Positions 1 through 8,002 of a stretch of 64,000 nt of DNA are shown piece by piece. Source of the DNA: Candidatus Devosia phytovorans (GTDB taxonomy: Bacteria; Pseudomonadota; Alphaproteobacteria; Rhizobiales; Devosiaceae); NCBI GenBank assembly GCA_029202405.1, contig CP119312.1, positions 4,035,001 through 4,099,000 of the forward strand, in the 5' to 3' direction. The position numbers and the translations under genes are program-made. Each line of letters starts with the position of its first letter. Position 1 is the first letter of the stretch. A model generated the notes under the pieces. That model was not told where the DNA came from, ran no database searches, and worked only from the letters and a program-made list of their open reading frames with translations.

Positions 1-543
1 CCGCCCTTCTTCTTTGCCAAGCCGGCTGATGCCGTGGTGGTGGGTGGCGCGAGCATTCCCTATCCGCCCAGGACGGAGGACTTTCACCACGAGATCGAGC
101 TGGTGGTGGCGATCGGCAAAGACGGTTCTGACATCGCCGTCGAGGATGCGCTGAGCCATGTCTATGGTTATGCCGCCGGCCTCGACATGACCCGTCGCGA
201 CCTGCAGGCCGTGGCCAAGAAGGCCGGGCGGCCCTGGGAAATGGCCAAGGGCTTTGATTTTTCCGCGCCGATCGGCACGATCGAGCCGGCCGAAAGCATC
301 GGCCATCCCGCCAAGGGGGCGATCCGCTTTACCGTCAATGGCGAGCTGCGCCAGCAGGGCGACCTCAACGAGCAGATCTGGAACGTCAGCGAATCCATCG
401 CCTATCTCAGCCAGTTCGTGACGCTGAAAGCCGGTGACCTGATCATGACTGGTACGCCAGCCGGGGTTGGTGCGGTCAAGCAGGGCGATGTGCTGGAAGG
501 CACGATCGAAGGCGTCGGCAGCGTCAGGACCACGATCGTCTGA
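1..543 (+). CDS. Fumarylacetoacetate hydrolase (FAH) family protein, 5'-truncated by window edge
   Basis: Frame +1 is open from the first base to TGA at 541-543, so the N-terminus lies outside the window; about 180 C-terminal residues are visible. The metal-binding FAH signature is present (HHEIELVVAIG just after a PFFFAKPADAVV stretch), as is the C-terminal MTGTPAGVGAV loop that closes the active site. Proteins of this family hydrolyse C-C bonds of acylpyruvates or decarboxylate oxaloacetate, using Mg/Mn in the cytoplasm; the substrate cannot be told from this fragment. Fumarylpyruvate or acylpyruvate hydrolase is most likely. The stop overlaps the next gene's start by one base (TGATG), suggesting co-transcription with the helicase. 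Confidence 0.9.
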   Translation, partial: PPFFFAKPADAVVVGGASIPYPPRTEDFHHEIELVVAIGKDGSDIAVEDALSHVYGYAAGLDMTRRDLQAVAKKAGRPWEMAKGFDFSAPIGTIEPAESIGHPAKGAIRFTVNGELRQQGDLNEQIWNVSESIAYLSQFVTLKAGDLIMTGTPAGVGAVKQGDVLEGTIEGVGSVRTTIV

Positions 544-1631
544 TGCCGGTCTGGTCGCCCCAACAGGATGCCGCGCTCAAGGCCGTGTCGGCCTGGCTCA
601 AGGACAAGTCCGGGCCGCAGGTGTTCCGCCTGTTCGGCTGGGCCGGCACGGGCAAGTCGACCCTGGCGGTCCATCTGGCGCAGGACATAAGATCGGTCAA
701 ATATGCCGCCTTTACCGGCAAGGCGGCGCTGGTCATGCGCAAGCGCGGCTGCAAGGGCGCCCAGACCATCCATAGCCTGATCTACACTTTGGTCAGCGAG
801 AATGACGGCGAGCCGCGCTTCGTGCTGGATGACGAAAGCCCCGCCGCCGATGCCGATCTTATCGTCATCGACGAAGTCTCTATGGTGGACGAACAGCTCG
901 GCAAGGACCTGCTGAGCTTTGGCGTCAAGGTTCTGGTGCTGGGCGACCCGTTCCAGCTGCCGCCGGTGCAGGGGGCGGGCTTTTTCACCACCGAAGAGCC
1001 CGACATCATGCTGACCGAGATCCATCGCCAGGCGGCGGACAATCCGATCATCCACCTTTCCATGCAGGTGCGCGAAGGCGGCTTCCTCGAGCGCGGCAGC
1101 TATGGCGAGTCGATCGTCGTCGGCCGCGACAATGTCGATCGCAATGCGGTGCTCGAGGCCGACCAGGTGCTGGTGGGCCGCAACAAGACGCGGCTGCAGT
1201 ATAATGACCGGCTCCGCGAGCTGAAGGGCCTGCCGTTCCACGAGCCGGTGCTGGGTGACCGCATGGTCTGTCTGAGGAACAATCCGCGCAAGAAGCTGCT
1301 CAACGGGCAGATCTGGATCGTCACCGAGGCGACGCGGCGCACCAATGGCAAGTGGAGTCTTCTGCTTGGCGCCGACGAGGGCAAGGGCGAGGCGAAAGTG
1401 CTGACGCACAAGGCGTTCTTTTCGGGCGAAGAGGATGCGATGAGCTGGCAGGAGCGCCGGCAATTCGACGAGTTCACCTTTGGATATTGTTTGACCGTCC
1501 ACAAGGCGCAGGGCAGCCAGTGGGACAATGTCTATCTTTTCGACGAGAGCTTTGTGTTCCGCGAGGAGCGGGCGCGCTGGCTTTACACCGGGATCACGCG
1601 GGCGGCGGAAAAGATCACGGTCGTGTCGTGA
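543..1631 (+). CDS. RecD-like ATP-dependent DNA helicase (superfamily 1)
   Basis: 362 residues. Walker A GWAGTGKST is at about residues 32-40, the DEAD-like Walker B (VIDEVSMVD) near 110, motif III GDPFQLPPV near 135, and the UvrD_C_2-type motif V/VI region (TVHKAQGSQWDNV, then YTGITRAAEK) at the C-terminus. It is much shorter than RecD2 (about 700 aa), lacking the N-terminal extension and HhH domains, so it is a minimal SF1B helicase core. Likely role: ATP-driven DNA unwinding or repair in the cytoplasm. The start is fixed by the one-base overlap with the upstream FAH gene; the stop overlaps a GTG start downstream (GTGA). The link to its neighbours looks like operon packing rather than a known pathway. 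Confidence 0.85.
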   Translation: MPVWSPQQDAALKAVSAWLKDKSGPQVFRLFGWAGTGKSTLAVHLAQDIRSVKYAAFTGKAALVMRKRGCKGAQTIHSLIYTLVSENDGEPRFVLDDESPAADADLIVIDEVSMVDEQLGKDLLSFGVKVLVLGDPFQLPPVQGAGFFTTEEPDIMLTEIHRQAADNPIIHLSMQVREGGFLERGSYGESIVVGRDNVDRNAVLEADQVLVGRNKTRLQYNDRLRELKGLPFHEPVLGDRMVCLRNNPRKKLLNGQIWIVTEATRRTNGKWSLLLGADEGKGEAKVLTHKAFFSGEEDAMSWQERRQFDEFTFGYCLTVHKAQGSQWDNVYLFDESFVFREERARWLYTGITRAAEKITVVS

Positions 1632-2518
1632 CCCTGCTCCAGGTGCGGCACGAGACGGTCTATCGCTATGGGCGCGCCGTGCAGTTTGGCGAACACCGCA
1701 TGCTGCTGCGGCCGCGCGACAGCATGGAACAGACGCTGGAAAGCTTTGGCCTGTCGATCAGGCCGCGGCCGTCGAGCCTGCGCTGGATCCATGACGTGTT
1801 CGGCAATGGCATTGCGATTGCCGGGTTCGACCAGCCGGCCGAGGAATTGCGCATCGTGGCGACCATGGTGCTGGACCATACGCCAGAGCTGACGCCGGCC
1901 TTCGAGATCGAGGCGCGGGCCAAGACCTATCCCTTCGACTATGGCGATGTGGATGCGGTGGATCTGGCGCCGACGCTGCGGCGGCAGTTTCCCGAGGAGA
2001 GTGAGGTGGATGAGTGGGCGAAGCGCTTTCTCGATCCGCGCGGGGTGACGCAGACCGGGCATCTGCTGGCGACGATGACGCTGGGGATCAAGGAGAGCTT
2101 CCGCTATCTCCGGCGCTATGACCCGGGCACACAGCGCCCGTCGGTGACGCTGTCGACACGGGCGGGCACCTGCCGCGACTTCGCATTGCTGATGATCGAG
2201 GCAGCGCGTTCGCTGGGTCTCGCGGCGCGGTTCGTGACTGGTTATCTTTATTCGCCGGCGCGGGACGGCAATCACAAGGGCGGTGGTGCGACCCATGCTT
2301 GGGCGCAGGTCTATCTGCCGGGCGCGGGCTGGGTGGAGTTTGATCCGACCAATGGCATCATTGGCACGCGGGACCTGATCCGCGTTGGCGTCGCGCGTGA
2401 ACCGCGGCAGGCGATCCCGATTTCGGGGACGTTCGTCGGTCGGAAAGAAGACTATATCGGCATGGAGGTCGAGGTGGTGGTCGAGCGGGTGGTCAGCCCG
2501 CAGGACGGAATGGCCTAG
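1628..2518 (+). CDS. Transglutaminase-like family protein (N-terminal bacterial transglutaminase domain plus core)
   Basis: The GTG start at 1628 overlaps the helicase stop as GTGA; the frame is open far upstream inside the helicase gene, but only from here does the sequence look like the family (TLLQVRHETVYRY beta-strand). 296 residues. An N-terminal beta domain (1-100) precedes a papain-like core with the triad Cys (AGTCRDFA, about C182), His (THAWAQVYLPG) and Asp (EFDPTNG). Such proteins are thought to act as proteases or peptidases; no signal peptide is seen. It faces a second transglutaminase-like gene tail to tail, with the two stop codons interlocked (CTAG). Confidence 0.88.
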   Translation: MTLLQVRHETVYRYGRAVQFGEHRMLLRPRDSMEQTLESFGLSIRPRPSSLRWIHDVFGNGIAIAGFDQPAEELRIVATMVLDHTPELTPAFEIEARAKTYPFDYGDVDAVDLAPTLRRQFPEESEVDEWAKRFLDPRGVTQTGHLLATMTLGIKESFRYLRRYDPGTQRPSVTLSTRAGTCRDFALLMIEAARSLGLAARFVTGYLYSPARDGNHKGGGATHAWAQVYLPGAGWVEFDPTNGIIGTRDLIRVGVAREPRQAIPISGTFVGRKEDYIGMEVEVVVERVVSPQDGMA

Positions 2519-3351
2519 TCGCGCGCGACGCTGACGGCATCGGTGGTCCACTCCTCGGCCTTGTCGCCGTTGATGGCTTCGCTCCAGACCCTTATGGGCG
2601 CAGAGGAAACCTGGCCGTAGATGGTGGCGAAAGCGGTGTCGGCGGCGTCGCGACCGATGCCGATGCGGACCATGCCGTCGAGAGCGGCCATGCGGGTGGG
2701 GTCGAAGAGATACCAGCGATCGCCGAGATAGGCTTCAAAGACCGCATGAAAGTCCTGCGGCTCAAGCTGCCAGGCGTAGCAGGAGACAAAGCGTGCCGGG
2801 ATGCCCAGCGCACGGCAGAAGGTGATGCCGAGATGGGCGAAGTCGCGGCAGACACCGGCGCGTAGCGAGAAGGTGTCGGCGGCGGTGGTCGTGGTGTCGC
2901 TGGTGCCGAAGAGGTAATCGACCTCGCCGTTGATCCAGTTGCAGATTTCGACGACGCGACCGAAGCCGGGTTCGATATTGCCGAACTGGCGGGTGGCAAA
3001 GCGGGCCAATTGGTCGGAAGGGCAATAGCGAGAGGGGTTTAGGAAGGGAAGCGTGTCGAGCGGCAGCGTGGCCACGGGGACTTCACCGATCACCGCAGGC
3101 GCCTGGTGCAGCGGATCGAGCTCGACCTGCGCCTCGTAGCGCAATTGCACGACGCCCTTGGGCACGGTCAGCCGGAGATAGCGATTGCCGCTTTCCTCCG
3201 AGGTTTTCTCGTCGGCCGGCAGGTCAGGGGTGATGGTCAATCGCTCGCTGACGATGCGCTGACGGCCGCCGCGCATGGCTTCGATGTTGAAAATCAGCGT
3301 GGCTTGATCGGCGACGTCATAGCCGATCTCGCATCCAACCGAAAATCGCAT
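2515..3351 (-). CDS. Transglutaminase-like cysteine protease family protein
   Basis: About 278 residues. I chose the ATG at 3351 (MRFSVGCEIGYDV) over the ATG at 3366 because the GGGGAG Shine-Dalgarno lies between the two. A beta-rich N-terminal region is followed by the catalytic core: Cys in AGVCRDFAHLG, His in DFHAVFEAYLGDRW and Asp in LFDPTR. It is paralogous in fold to the plus-strand gene it faces but diverged in sequence. No signal peptide or membrane segment is evident, so it is probably cytoplasmic. Substrate unknown. The pair of oppositely oriented transglutaminase genes is a pattern I associate with alphaproteobacteria, often beside alpha-E or circularly permuted ATP-grasp genes; those are not visible here. 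Confidence 0.85.
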   Translation of the reverse strand: MRFSVGCEIGYDVADQATLIFNIEAMRGGRQRIVSERLTITPDLPADEKTSEESGNRYLRLTVPKGVVQLRYEAQVELDPLHQAPAVIGEVPVATLPLDTLPFLNPSRYCPSDQLARFATRQFGNIEPGFGRVVEICNWINGEVDYLFGTSDTTTTAADTFSLRAGVCRDFAHLGITFCRALGIPARFVSCYAWQLEPQDFHAVFEAYLGDRWYLFDPTRMAALDGMVRIGIGRDAADTAFATIYGQVSSAPIRVWSEAINGDKAEEWTTDAVSVARD

Positions 3352-3599
3352 CTGCCGTCTCCCCATGCCTGCGTGCCCATAACCCCTTCATCAAGAACAG
3401 GTTCCGCCCGCGAGGGAAAGGGCCAGGCGCCATAACAAAGCCAAAGTCAGAACGGCTTGGTCGGGCAAGCATGCTGGACGACTTCTTGTCGCCAGCGGCC
3501 ATTTTTCGGGTCGAGGCGCGCTTGCGGATCCCGTCGCCTTACCCCATCTTGGCGATAGAGATATCTCGACCGGTTTGAGTAGCGCTGAGCGGAGGCGAC

Positions 3600-6053
3600 A
3601 TGCACCACGACACCCCCCTGATCACAACGATCGTCGCGGGTCTGGTGCTGGCCTATATTTTCGGGATGATCGCCAACCGGCTGAAGATGCCGCCACTGGT
3701 CGGCTATCTCTTCGCAGGTATCCTTGTCGGTCCCAATACGCCCGGCTTTGTCGCCGACCAGGCGCTGGGCGCGGAGCTGGCCGAGCTTGGCGTTATCCTC
3801 CTCATGTTCGGTGTGGGTCTGCACTTTTCGCTCAAGGATCTGATGAGCGTGCGAGCGCTGGCCATCCCGGGTGCGCTTGTGCAGATCGGTTTTGCGACGC
3901 TGCTGGGCCTTGGGCTCGGCATGGCGATGGGCTGGGGCGTGGGCGCGGGGCTGCTGTTTGGCCTGGCGCTATCGGTGGCTTCCACCGTGGTGCTGCTCAA
4001 GGCCTTGCAGGACCGGCGACTGATCGAAACAGAGCGCGGGCGGATCGCCGTCGGCTGGCTGATCGTCGAAGACCTGGCGATGGTGCTGGCGCTGGTGCTC
4101 ATCCCGGCGATCGCCAGCATCAATGGTACCGATACCGGCATTCATGATCCCTTCGTTTCCTTTGTCGAGCGGCTGATTGGCGGATCCGTCGGGATCTGGG
4201 GCGTTTTGGCGCTGACCGTGGTCAAGCTCGCGGCTTTCGTGGGCTTCATGCTGGTGGTGGGGCGGCGCATCATACCCTGGGCGCTGCATGGTACGGCCCA
4301 TACCGGCAGCCGCGAATTGTTCCGGCTGGCGGTGCTGGCCATTGCGCTGGGCGTGGCGCTCGGCTCGTCGGTGCTGTTTGGCGTGTCGCTGGCGCTGGGC
4401 GCGTTCTTTGCCGGCATGATCCTGTCCGAAAGCGAGCTCAGCCATCGTGCAGCCAATGAAACGCTGCCGCTGCGCGACGCCTTTGCGGTGCTGTTCTTCG
4501 TATCGGTGGGCATGCTGTTCGACCCTTCGATCATCATCACCAATCCGCTGCCAGTTCTGGCGACGGTCTTCATCATCGTCATCGGCAAGTCGCTGGCGGC
4601 CTTTGGCATCGTGTTGCTGTTCCGCCGGCCGGTAGGAACGGCGCTGACCATTTCCGCCTCGCTGGCGCAGATCGGCGAATTCTCCTTCATCCTGGCCTCG
4701 ATGGGTGTGTCGCTGGCCATCCTGCCGCCCGAGGGGCAGGACCTAATCCTTGCTGGAGCGCTGATTTCCATCGTGCTCAACCCGGTTACCTTCTTCGTGC
4801 TCGACCTGCTGCGGCCGCGCCTCGAGGCGCGGGTCGCATCGCGCAAGGCCGAGCCGGTAGTCGCGGATGGCGTGCGGATCGAGCCAACCGAGACCAGTGC
4901 TGCCGCCGAGGGGCCGCTGACGACGGACATGCCGAGCATGGCGCCGGGCGATGTCGGCTCGCATGCCGAGGACGAGGACGTCGATCGACCGACGCGGCTC
5001 ACCGAGCATACGGTGCTGGTGGGTTATGGGCAGGTCGGCCGTGTGGTGGCCGACGGGCTCAAGGCGGCCGAGGCGCCGGTGCTGGTCATCGAGGATTCCG
5101 ACAAAGATGTCGCCGCGGCACGGGCGGCGGGTCTGGAAGTGCTGTTCGGCAATGGCGCCAGCAGCGAACTGCTCAAGGTCGCCAATATTTCTGGCGCGCG
5201 TTCACTGATGGTGGCGATTTCCAACGGTTTCGAGGCTGGGACGGTCTGCGAAATGGGCCGCAAGCTCAACCCGACCATTCGCATCATTGCCCGCGCCTAT
5301 TCGGAAGAAGAAGACGCCTATCTGCGCAATCTGGGCGCCAATATCGTCATCCGTGGGGAGCGCGAAATCGGCATGGGCATGCTGGCCTATGCGCGCGGCG
5401 AGAGCGAGAGCAAGGATGCCGTGCCGGTCGAGCCCAAGCTGCCAGTGAGCGAGAACCTGCTGGCCAAGGCGGCGCTGGCGCCGGTGGCCGAGGCGGCCGT
5501 GGTAACGGCAGTGGTTGCTACGAACGAAACAGAGCCAGTTGAAGCCGAGGTGGTTTCCACTGTCGAGAGCGATGTGCCGGCAGTCATCGAGCCTGTGCCC
5601 GAGGCAGAGGTTGTCGCGGACGTGACCGACGATCCGGTGGTGATCGAGGCGGTGGAAGCGGCGACGCCGCTCGACCATGTCATCGTGCTGCCGGCGCCCG
5701 AGGCTGCAGCTGATGAGGCCGCGCATCTGGAAAGCGTGGCGGCAACGCCTGCGGTCGGCGAGGCTCCGGCGGAGATTGATGAGGTCGTGCCGGAGGTAAC
5801 GGAGACTGCTGCCGAAGACCCTGATGCTGACGACGTAACGGAACCCGCGTCCGCGCCGGTTGTGGAAGAGGTCGCGGTGATTGGAGCGCCATCGCCCGAG
5901 GCTTCAGCAGCGCCAGAAGGGGCGGAGGCGGACGAAGACGAGCCTGCCCCCGACGAGGTCGGCGCGGAGCCTGCAGACAAGGACAGCAAGCCTGCGGACG
6001 AAAACAAGCCGGCTGGCACCGTGCCGCCGGTCGTGCCCGAGCCCAAGGTCTAA
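3600..6053 (+). CDS. Kef-type (CPA2) monovalent cation:proton antiporter with TrkA-N domain and long acidic tail
   Basis: 817 residues; ATG at 3600 has GGAGG four bases upstream. Residues 1-400 form the CPA2 antiporter core of about 12 hydrophobic helices (for example LPPLVGYLFAGILVGPNTPG near 30 and a helix with LAQIGEFSF near 360). Residues 470-590 are a TrkA-N nucleotide-binding domain (HTVLVGYGQVGRVVADGL). From about 600 to the end is a low-complexity tail rich in Ala, Glu, Val and Pro, about 215 residues, that Kef or YbaL proteins normally lack. Function by family: inner-membrane K+ or Na+ efflux in exchange for H+, gated by NAD(H)/glutathione-type ligands. No KefF/G ancillary subunit gene is adjacent. 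The substrate ion is inference. Confidence 0.9.
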   Translation: MHHDTPLITTIVAGLVLAYIFGMIANRLKMPPLVGYLFAGILVGPNTPGFVADQALGAELAELGVILLMFGVGLHFSLKDLMSVRALAIPGALVQIGFATLLGLGLGMAMGWGVGAGLLFGLALSVASTVVLLKALQDRRLIETERGRIAVGWLIVEDLAMVLALVLIPAIASINGTDTGIHDPFVSFVERLIGGSVGIWGVLALTVVKLAAFVGFMLVVGRRIIPWALHGTAHTGSRELFRLAVLAIALGVALGSSVLFGVSLALGAFFAGMILSESELSHRAANETLPLRDAFAVLFFVSVGMLFDPSIIITNPLPVLATVFIIVIGKSLAAFGIVLLFRRPVGTALTISASLAQIGEFSFILASMGVSLAILPPEGQDLILAGALISIVLNPVTFFVLDLLRPRLEARVASRKAEPVVADGVRIEPTETSAAAEGPLTTDMPSMAPGDVGSHAEDEDVDRPTRLTEHTVLVGYGQVGRVVADGLKAAEAPVLVIEDSDKDVAAARAAGLEVLFGNGASSELLKVANISGARSLMVAISNGFEAGTVCEMGRKLNPTIRIIARAYSEEEDAYLRNLGANIVIRGEREIGMGMLAYARGESESKDAVPVEPKLPVSENLLAKAALAPVAEAAVVTAVVATNETEPVEAEVVSTVESDVPAVIEPVPEAEVVADVTDDPVVIEAVEAATPLDHVIVLPAPEAAADEAAHLESVAATPAVGEAPAEIDEVVPEVTETAAEDPDADDVTEPASAPVVEEVAVIGAPSPEASAAPEGAEADEDEPAPDEVGAEPADKDSKPADENKPAGTVPPVVPEPKV

Positions 6054-6066
6054 GCCTTGTCAAAAA

Positions 6067-6077
6067 CTTAGGGTAAG
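6067..6077. promoter_or_regulatory. Candidate operator dyad upstream of the Rrf2 gene
   Basis: CTTA-N3-TAAG perfect short dyad, 60 bp before the regulator start, with a TTGTCA -35-like hexamer overlapping just upstream (6057-6062). Rrf2 proteins often autoregulate through such AT-rich dyads. The spacing to a TAGTAT -10-like hexamer (6083-6088) is 20 bp, longer than ideal, so the promoter call is weak. Confidence 0.25.
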
Positions 6078-6137
6078 CCGCATAGTATCTGCACGGCGGT
6101 GCCGGCGTGGCGCAGTCGGGGGTTGAGCAGCAGGTCG

Positions 6138-6566
6138 ATGATTTCGCAAAAAGCCAAATATGCGCTGCGTGCGCTGGTCTCGCTGGCCCGCAGCGGGCGG
6201 GAACAGTCGATGATGATCGGCGAAATTTCCCGGCAGCAGTCGATCCCCAAGAAGTTCCTCGAACAGATTCTGCTCGAGCTCAAGCGCGCGGGGTTTGTCG
6301 ACAGCCGTCGCGGCCGGGCGGGTGGCTATGTGCTGCTCAAGGCGCCCGAGGAGATCATGTATGGCGAGGTGCTGCGGCTGATCGACGGACCGATCGCGCC
6401 GCTGCCGTGTCTCTCCAAGATTGCCTATCGCAAATGCGAGGATTGCCGGGACGAGGAATCCTGCGAGATCCGGCATGTGTTCGAACGGGTGACGCTGGCG
6501 ACAAGGGCGGTGCTGGACCGGACGAGCCTCGCGGATTCGCTCAGGCTGGAAGATTTGCCGGTGTGA
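6138..6566 (+). CDS. Rrf2 family transcriptional regulator with four-cysteine putative Fe-S site
   Basis: 142 residues from ATG 6138 (MISQKAKYALRALV, the canonical Rrf2 start); the frame extends 13 codons upstream but that part matches nothing. The winged HTH spans residues 1-70 (IPKKFLEQILLELKRAG, then the GRAGGY wing). Cysteines at 91, 100, 103 and 109 form a C-x8-C-x2-C-x5-C cluster, suited to bind a [2Fe-2S] or [4Fe-4S] cluster. Spacing differs from RirA (C91, C99, C105) and from NsrR/IscR. It is probably a redox-, sulphur- or iron-responsive DNA-binding regulator. Targets are not evident from the neighbours; the operator at 6067-6077 is a candidate self-target. Confidence 0.9.
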   Translation: MISQKAKYALRALVSLARSGREQSMMIGEISRQQSIPKKFLEQILLELKRAGFVDSRRGRAGGYVLLKAPEEIMYGEVLRLIDGPIAPLPCLSKIAYRKCEDCRDEESCEIRHVFERVTLATRAVLDRTSLADSLRLEDLPV

Positions 6567-6601
6567 GGGGGGCGTAGTGCTCCATGCCGCCGCAACCACA
6601 G

Positions 6602-6732
6602 TGTCACCCCGGCCTTGAGCCGGGGCCCATCTCGAGATCAGGTCACGGCCGCAAGGTCGTGGTAACAGGTACTGCGATCTGGCGGCAAGGCGCACATCTC
6701 AGGATGGATCCCGGCTCAAGGCCGGGATGACA
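6602..6732. repeat. REP-like intergenic palindromic element with 37-bp inverted arms
   Basis: The left arm (6602-6638) and right arm (6696-6732) are near-perfect inverted copies (about 33 of 37 positions match), separated by 57 bp. Each arm also contains its own small hairpin (CCCGGC-CTTGA-GCCGGG type). It lies between two gene ends: downstream of the Rrf2 gene and at the 3' side of purU. Layout and GC-rich hairpins are typical of REP/BIME-type elements of alphaproteobacteria. It may act as a two-sided transcription terminator or mRNA stabiliser; no separate terminator for either gene was found. Confidence 0.75.
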
Positions 6733-6764
6733 TCGAGTGTGTGGGGCGCTAATTGCAACTGGCC

Positions 6765-7619
6765 TTACCCAAACACCACCGTCTTCTTGCCATTCAGCAT
6801 CACCCGGCTTTCGAGGTGGAGCTTGACGGCCCGCGCCAGAACGCGGCTTTCGATGTCGCGGCCGGCCGCGACGAGGTCGTCGGGGCTCATGGCGTGGGTG
6901 ACGCGGGCGGTTTCCTGCTCGATGATCGGGCCTTCGTCGAGGTCGGGCGTCACGTAATGCGCCGTCGCACCGATGATCTTGACGCCGCGCTCATGGGCCT
7001 GGTGATAGGGCTTGGCGCCCTTGAAGCTGGGCAGGAAGGAGTGATGGATGTTGATGACCTGGCCGAAAAGGCGGGTCGACAGATTGTCACTCAGCACCTG
7101 CATGTAGCGGGCCAGAACGACCAAATCGGCGCCGGTCGATTTGACCAGGGCCAGAACCTGCTCTTCCTGTTGCGCCTTGGTATCTTTCGTTACCGGCAGC
7201 AGATGGAATGGAATGCCGGCGTCTTCGGCGATCTTTTTGGCGTCGGGGTGATTGGAGATCACGGCAGCGACTTCGGCATCGAGCCAGCCAACGCGGATCT
7301 GATAGAGCAGATGCAGCAGCGTGTGGTCGAACTTGGAAACCATGATCACCACACGGCGCTTGCGGCTCTGGTCGGCCAGCGTGGTTTTCATGGAAAAGCG
7401 TTCGATGGGTGACTTCAGCGCGCGCTCGATGGCGTCGCGACCAATGCCCTCCGGCGCCGTGAAGGCCAGGCGCATGAAGAAGGTGCCGGTTTCCTGGTCC
7501 CAGAACTGGTTGCTCTCGGCAATATTGGCGTTGAGCGCGGCCAGTTCGGTGGTGATGGCGGCAACAATGCCCGGCCGGTCGGCGCAGGAAAGGGTCAGGA
7601 CGAAATTGGCCGGGGACAT
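6765..7619 (-). CDS. purU: Formyltetrahydrofolate deformylase PurU
   Basis: 284 residues, the family's usual length. An N-terminal ACT domain (residues 5-80, LTLSCADRPGIVAAIT) is the regulatory part. The C-terminal formyltransferase fold (90-284) carries the catalytic set in NIHHSFLPSFKGAKPYHQA (Asn, His) and the Asp in TPDLDEGPIIEQE. It hydrolyses 10-formyl-THF to THF and formate, balancing one-carbon pools and supplying formate for purine synthesis (PurT) in the cytoplasm. It stands alone on the minus strand; its 5' side holds a terminator and repeats that separate it from the toxin-antitoxin pair. Confidence 0.95.
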   Translation of the reverse strand: MSPANFVLTLSCADRPGIVAAITTELAALNANIAESNQFWDQETGTFFMRLAFTAPEGIGRDAIERALKSPIERFSMKTTLADQSRKRRVVIMVSKFDHTLLHLLYQIRVGWLDAEVAAVISNHPDAKKIAEDAGIPFHLLPVTKDTKAQQEEQVLALVKSTGADLVVLARYMQVLSDNLSTRLFGQVINIHHSFLPSFKGAKPYHQAHERGVKIIGATAHYVTPDLDEGPIIEQETARVTHAMSPDDLVAAGRDIESRVLARAVKLHLESRVMLNGKKTVVFG

Positions 7620-7690
7620 GTCTTACGCCACTTCATATCAATCGCTGGGTGGCCAGCGGTATCAATGGCTTGGGGTGTTTCGTCAAGAAG

Positions 7691-7722
7691 CAAAAAGGGC
7701 CGCCCCGAGTGGGACGGCCCTC
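7691..7722 (-). terminator. Rho-independent terminator (minus strand) after the toxin-antitoxin operon
   Basis: On the minus strand AGGGCCG pairs with CGGCCCT (7715-7721 with 7696-7702), with further GC pairs inside, followed by a TTTTT run (7696-7692). It lies about 280 bp past the toxin stop and before purU. Confidence 0.7.
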
Positions 7723-7771
7723 CTGAGTACTATCGGCCTCGAGTGCCGGGGAGATGGTGTGTTTCTTAGAC

Positions 7772-7816
7772 GCGTTCGTCGAACGGAAAAGTGGGGTCCA
7801 CTTTTCCTGCGAACGC
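7772..7816. repeat. Palindromic intergenic repeat unit
   Basis: Nested inverted repeat: GCGTTCG (7772-7778) with CGAACGC (7810-7816) outside, and GGAAAAGTGG (7785-7794) with CCACTTTTCC (7798-7807) inside, around a 3-base loop. Very similar palindromes recur between genes in many Rhizobiales genomes. Only one copy is in this window. Confidence 0.65.
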
Positions 7817-8002
7817 TCTAGGTGGGATCACTCCCGACCATTACACAATATCCAAAGCCTTCTTCGAGTACCAAAATCTCAAACGACACTGGATCACCTC
7901 CTTCACGTTGGTTGAACATGGAAGGATGCTGCGCCTGATTTGGCGGTGTGTAAAGCCACAAAAGCTTCACGATTTTCTCGAAGGCCAGGCCGACCGGGGC
8001 AT
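7817..8002. other. AT-richer stretch without a supported gene
   Basis: About 186 bp between the palindromic unit and the toxin stop, with noticeably lower GC than its surroundings. Small open frames cross it on both strands but none has a ribosome site, a recognisable motif or gene-like codon choice. It could be eroded or imported DNA that came with the toxin-antitoxin module. Confidence 0.4.

Noticed and set aside
402..1502. Long open frame on the minus strand opposite the helicase gene
   Set aside because: Antisense shadow in GC-rich DNA; no ribosome site or family motif, and the plus-strand helicase has full motifs.
1352..1627. N-terminal extension of the first transglutaminase-like protein
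   Set aside because: Lies inside the helicase gene in another frame; the GTG at 1628 overlapping the stop is the natural start.
6138..6566. Rrf2 gene as RirA itself
   Set aside because: Cysteine number and spacing differ (four, C-x8-C-x2-C-x5-C) from RirA's three; it is a different Rrf2 branch.
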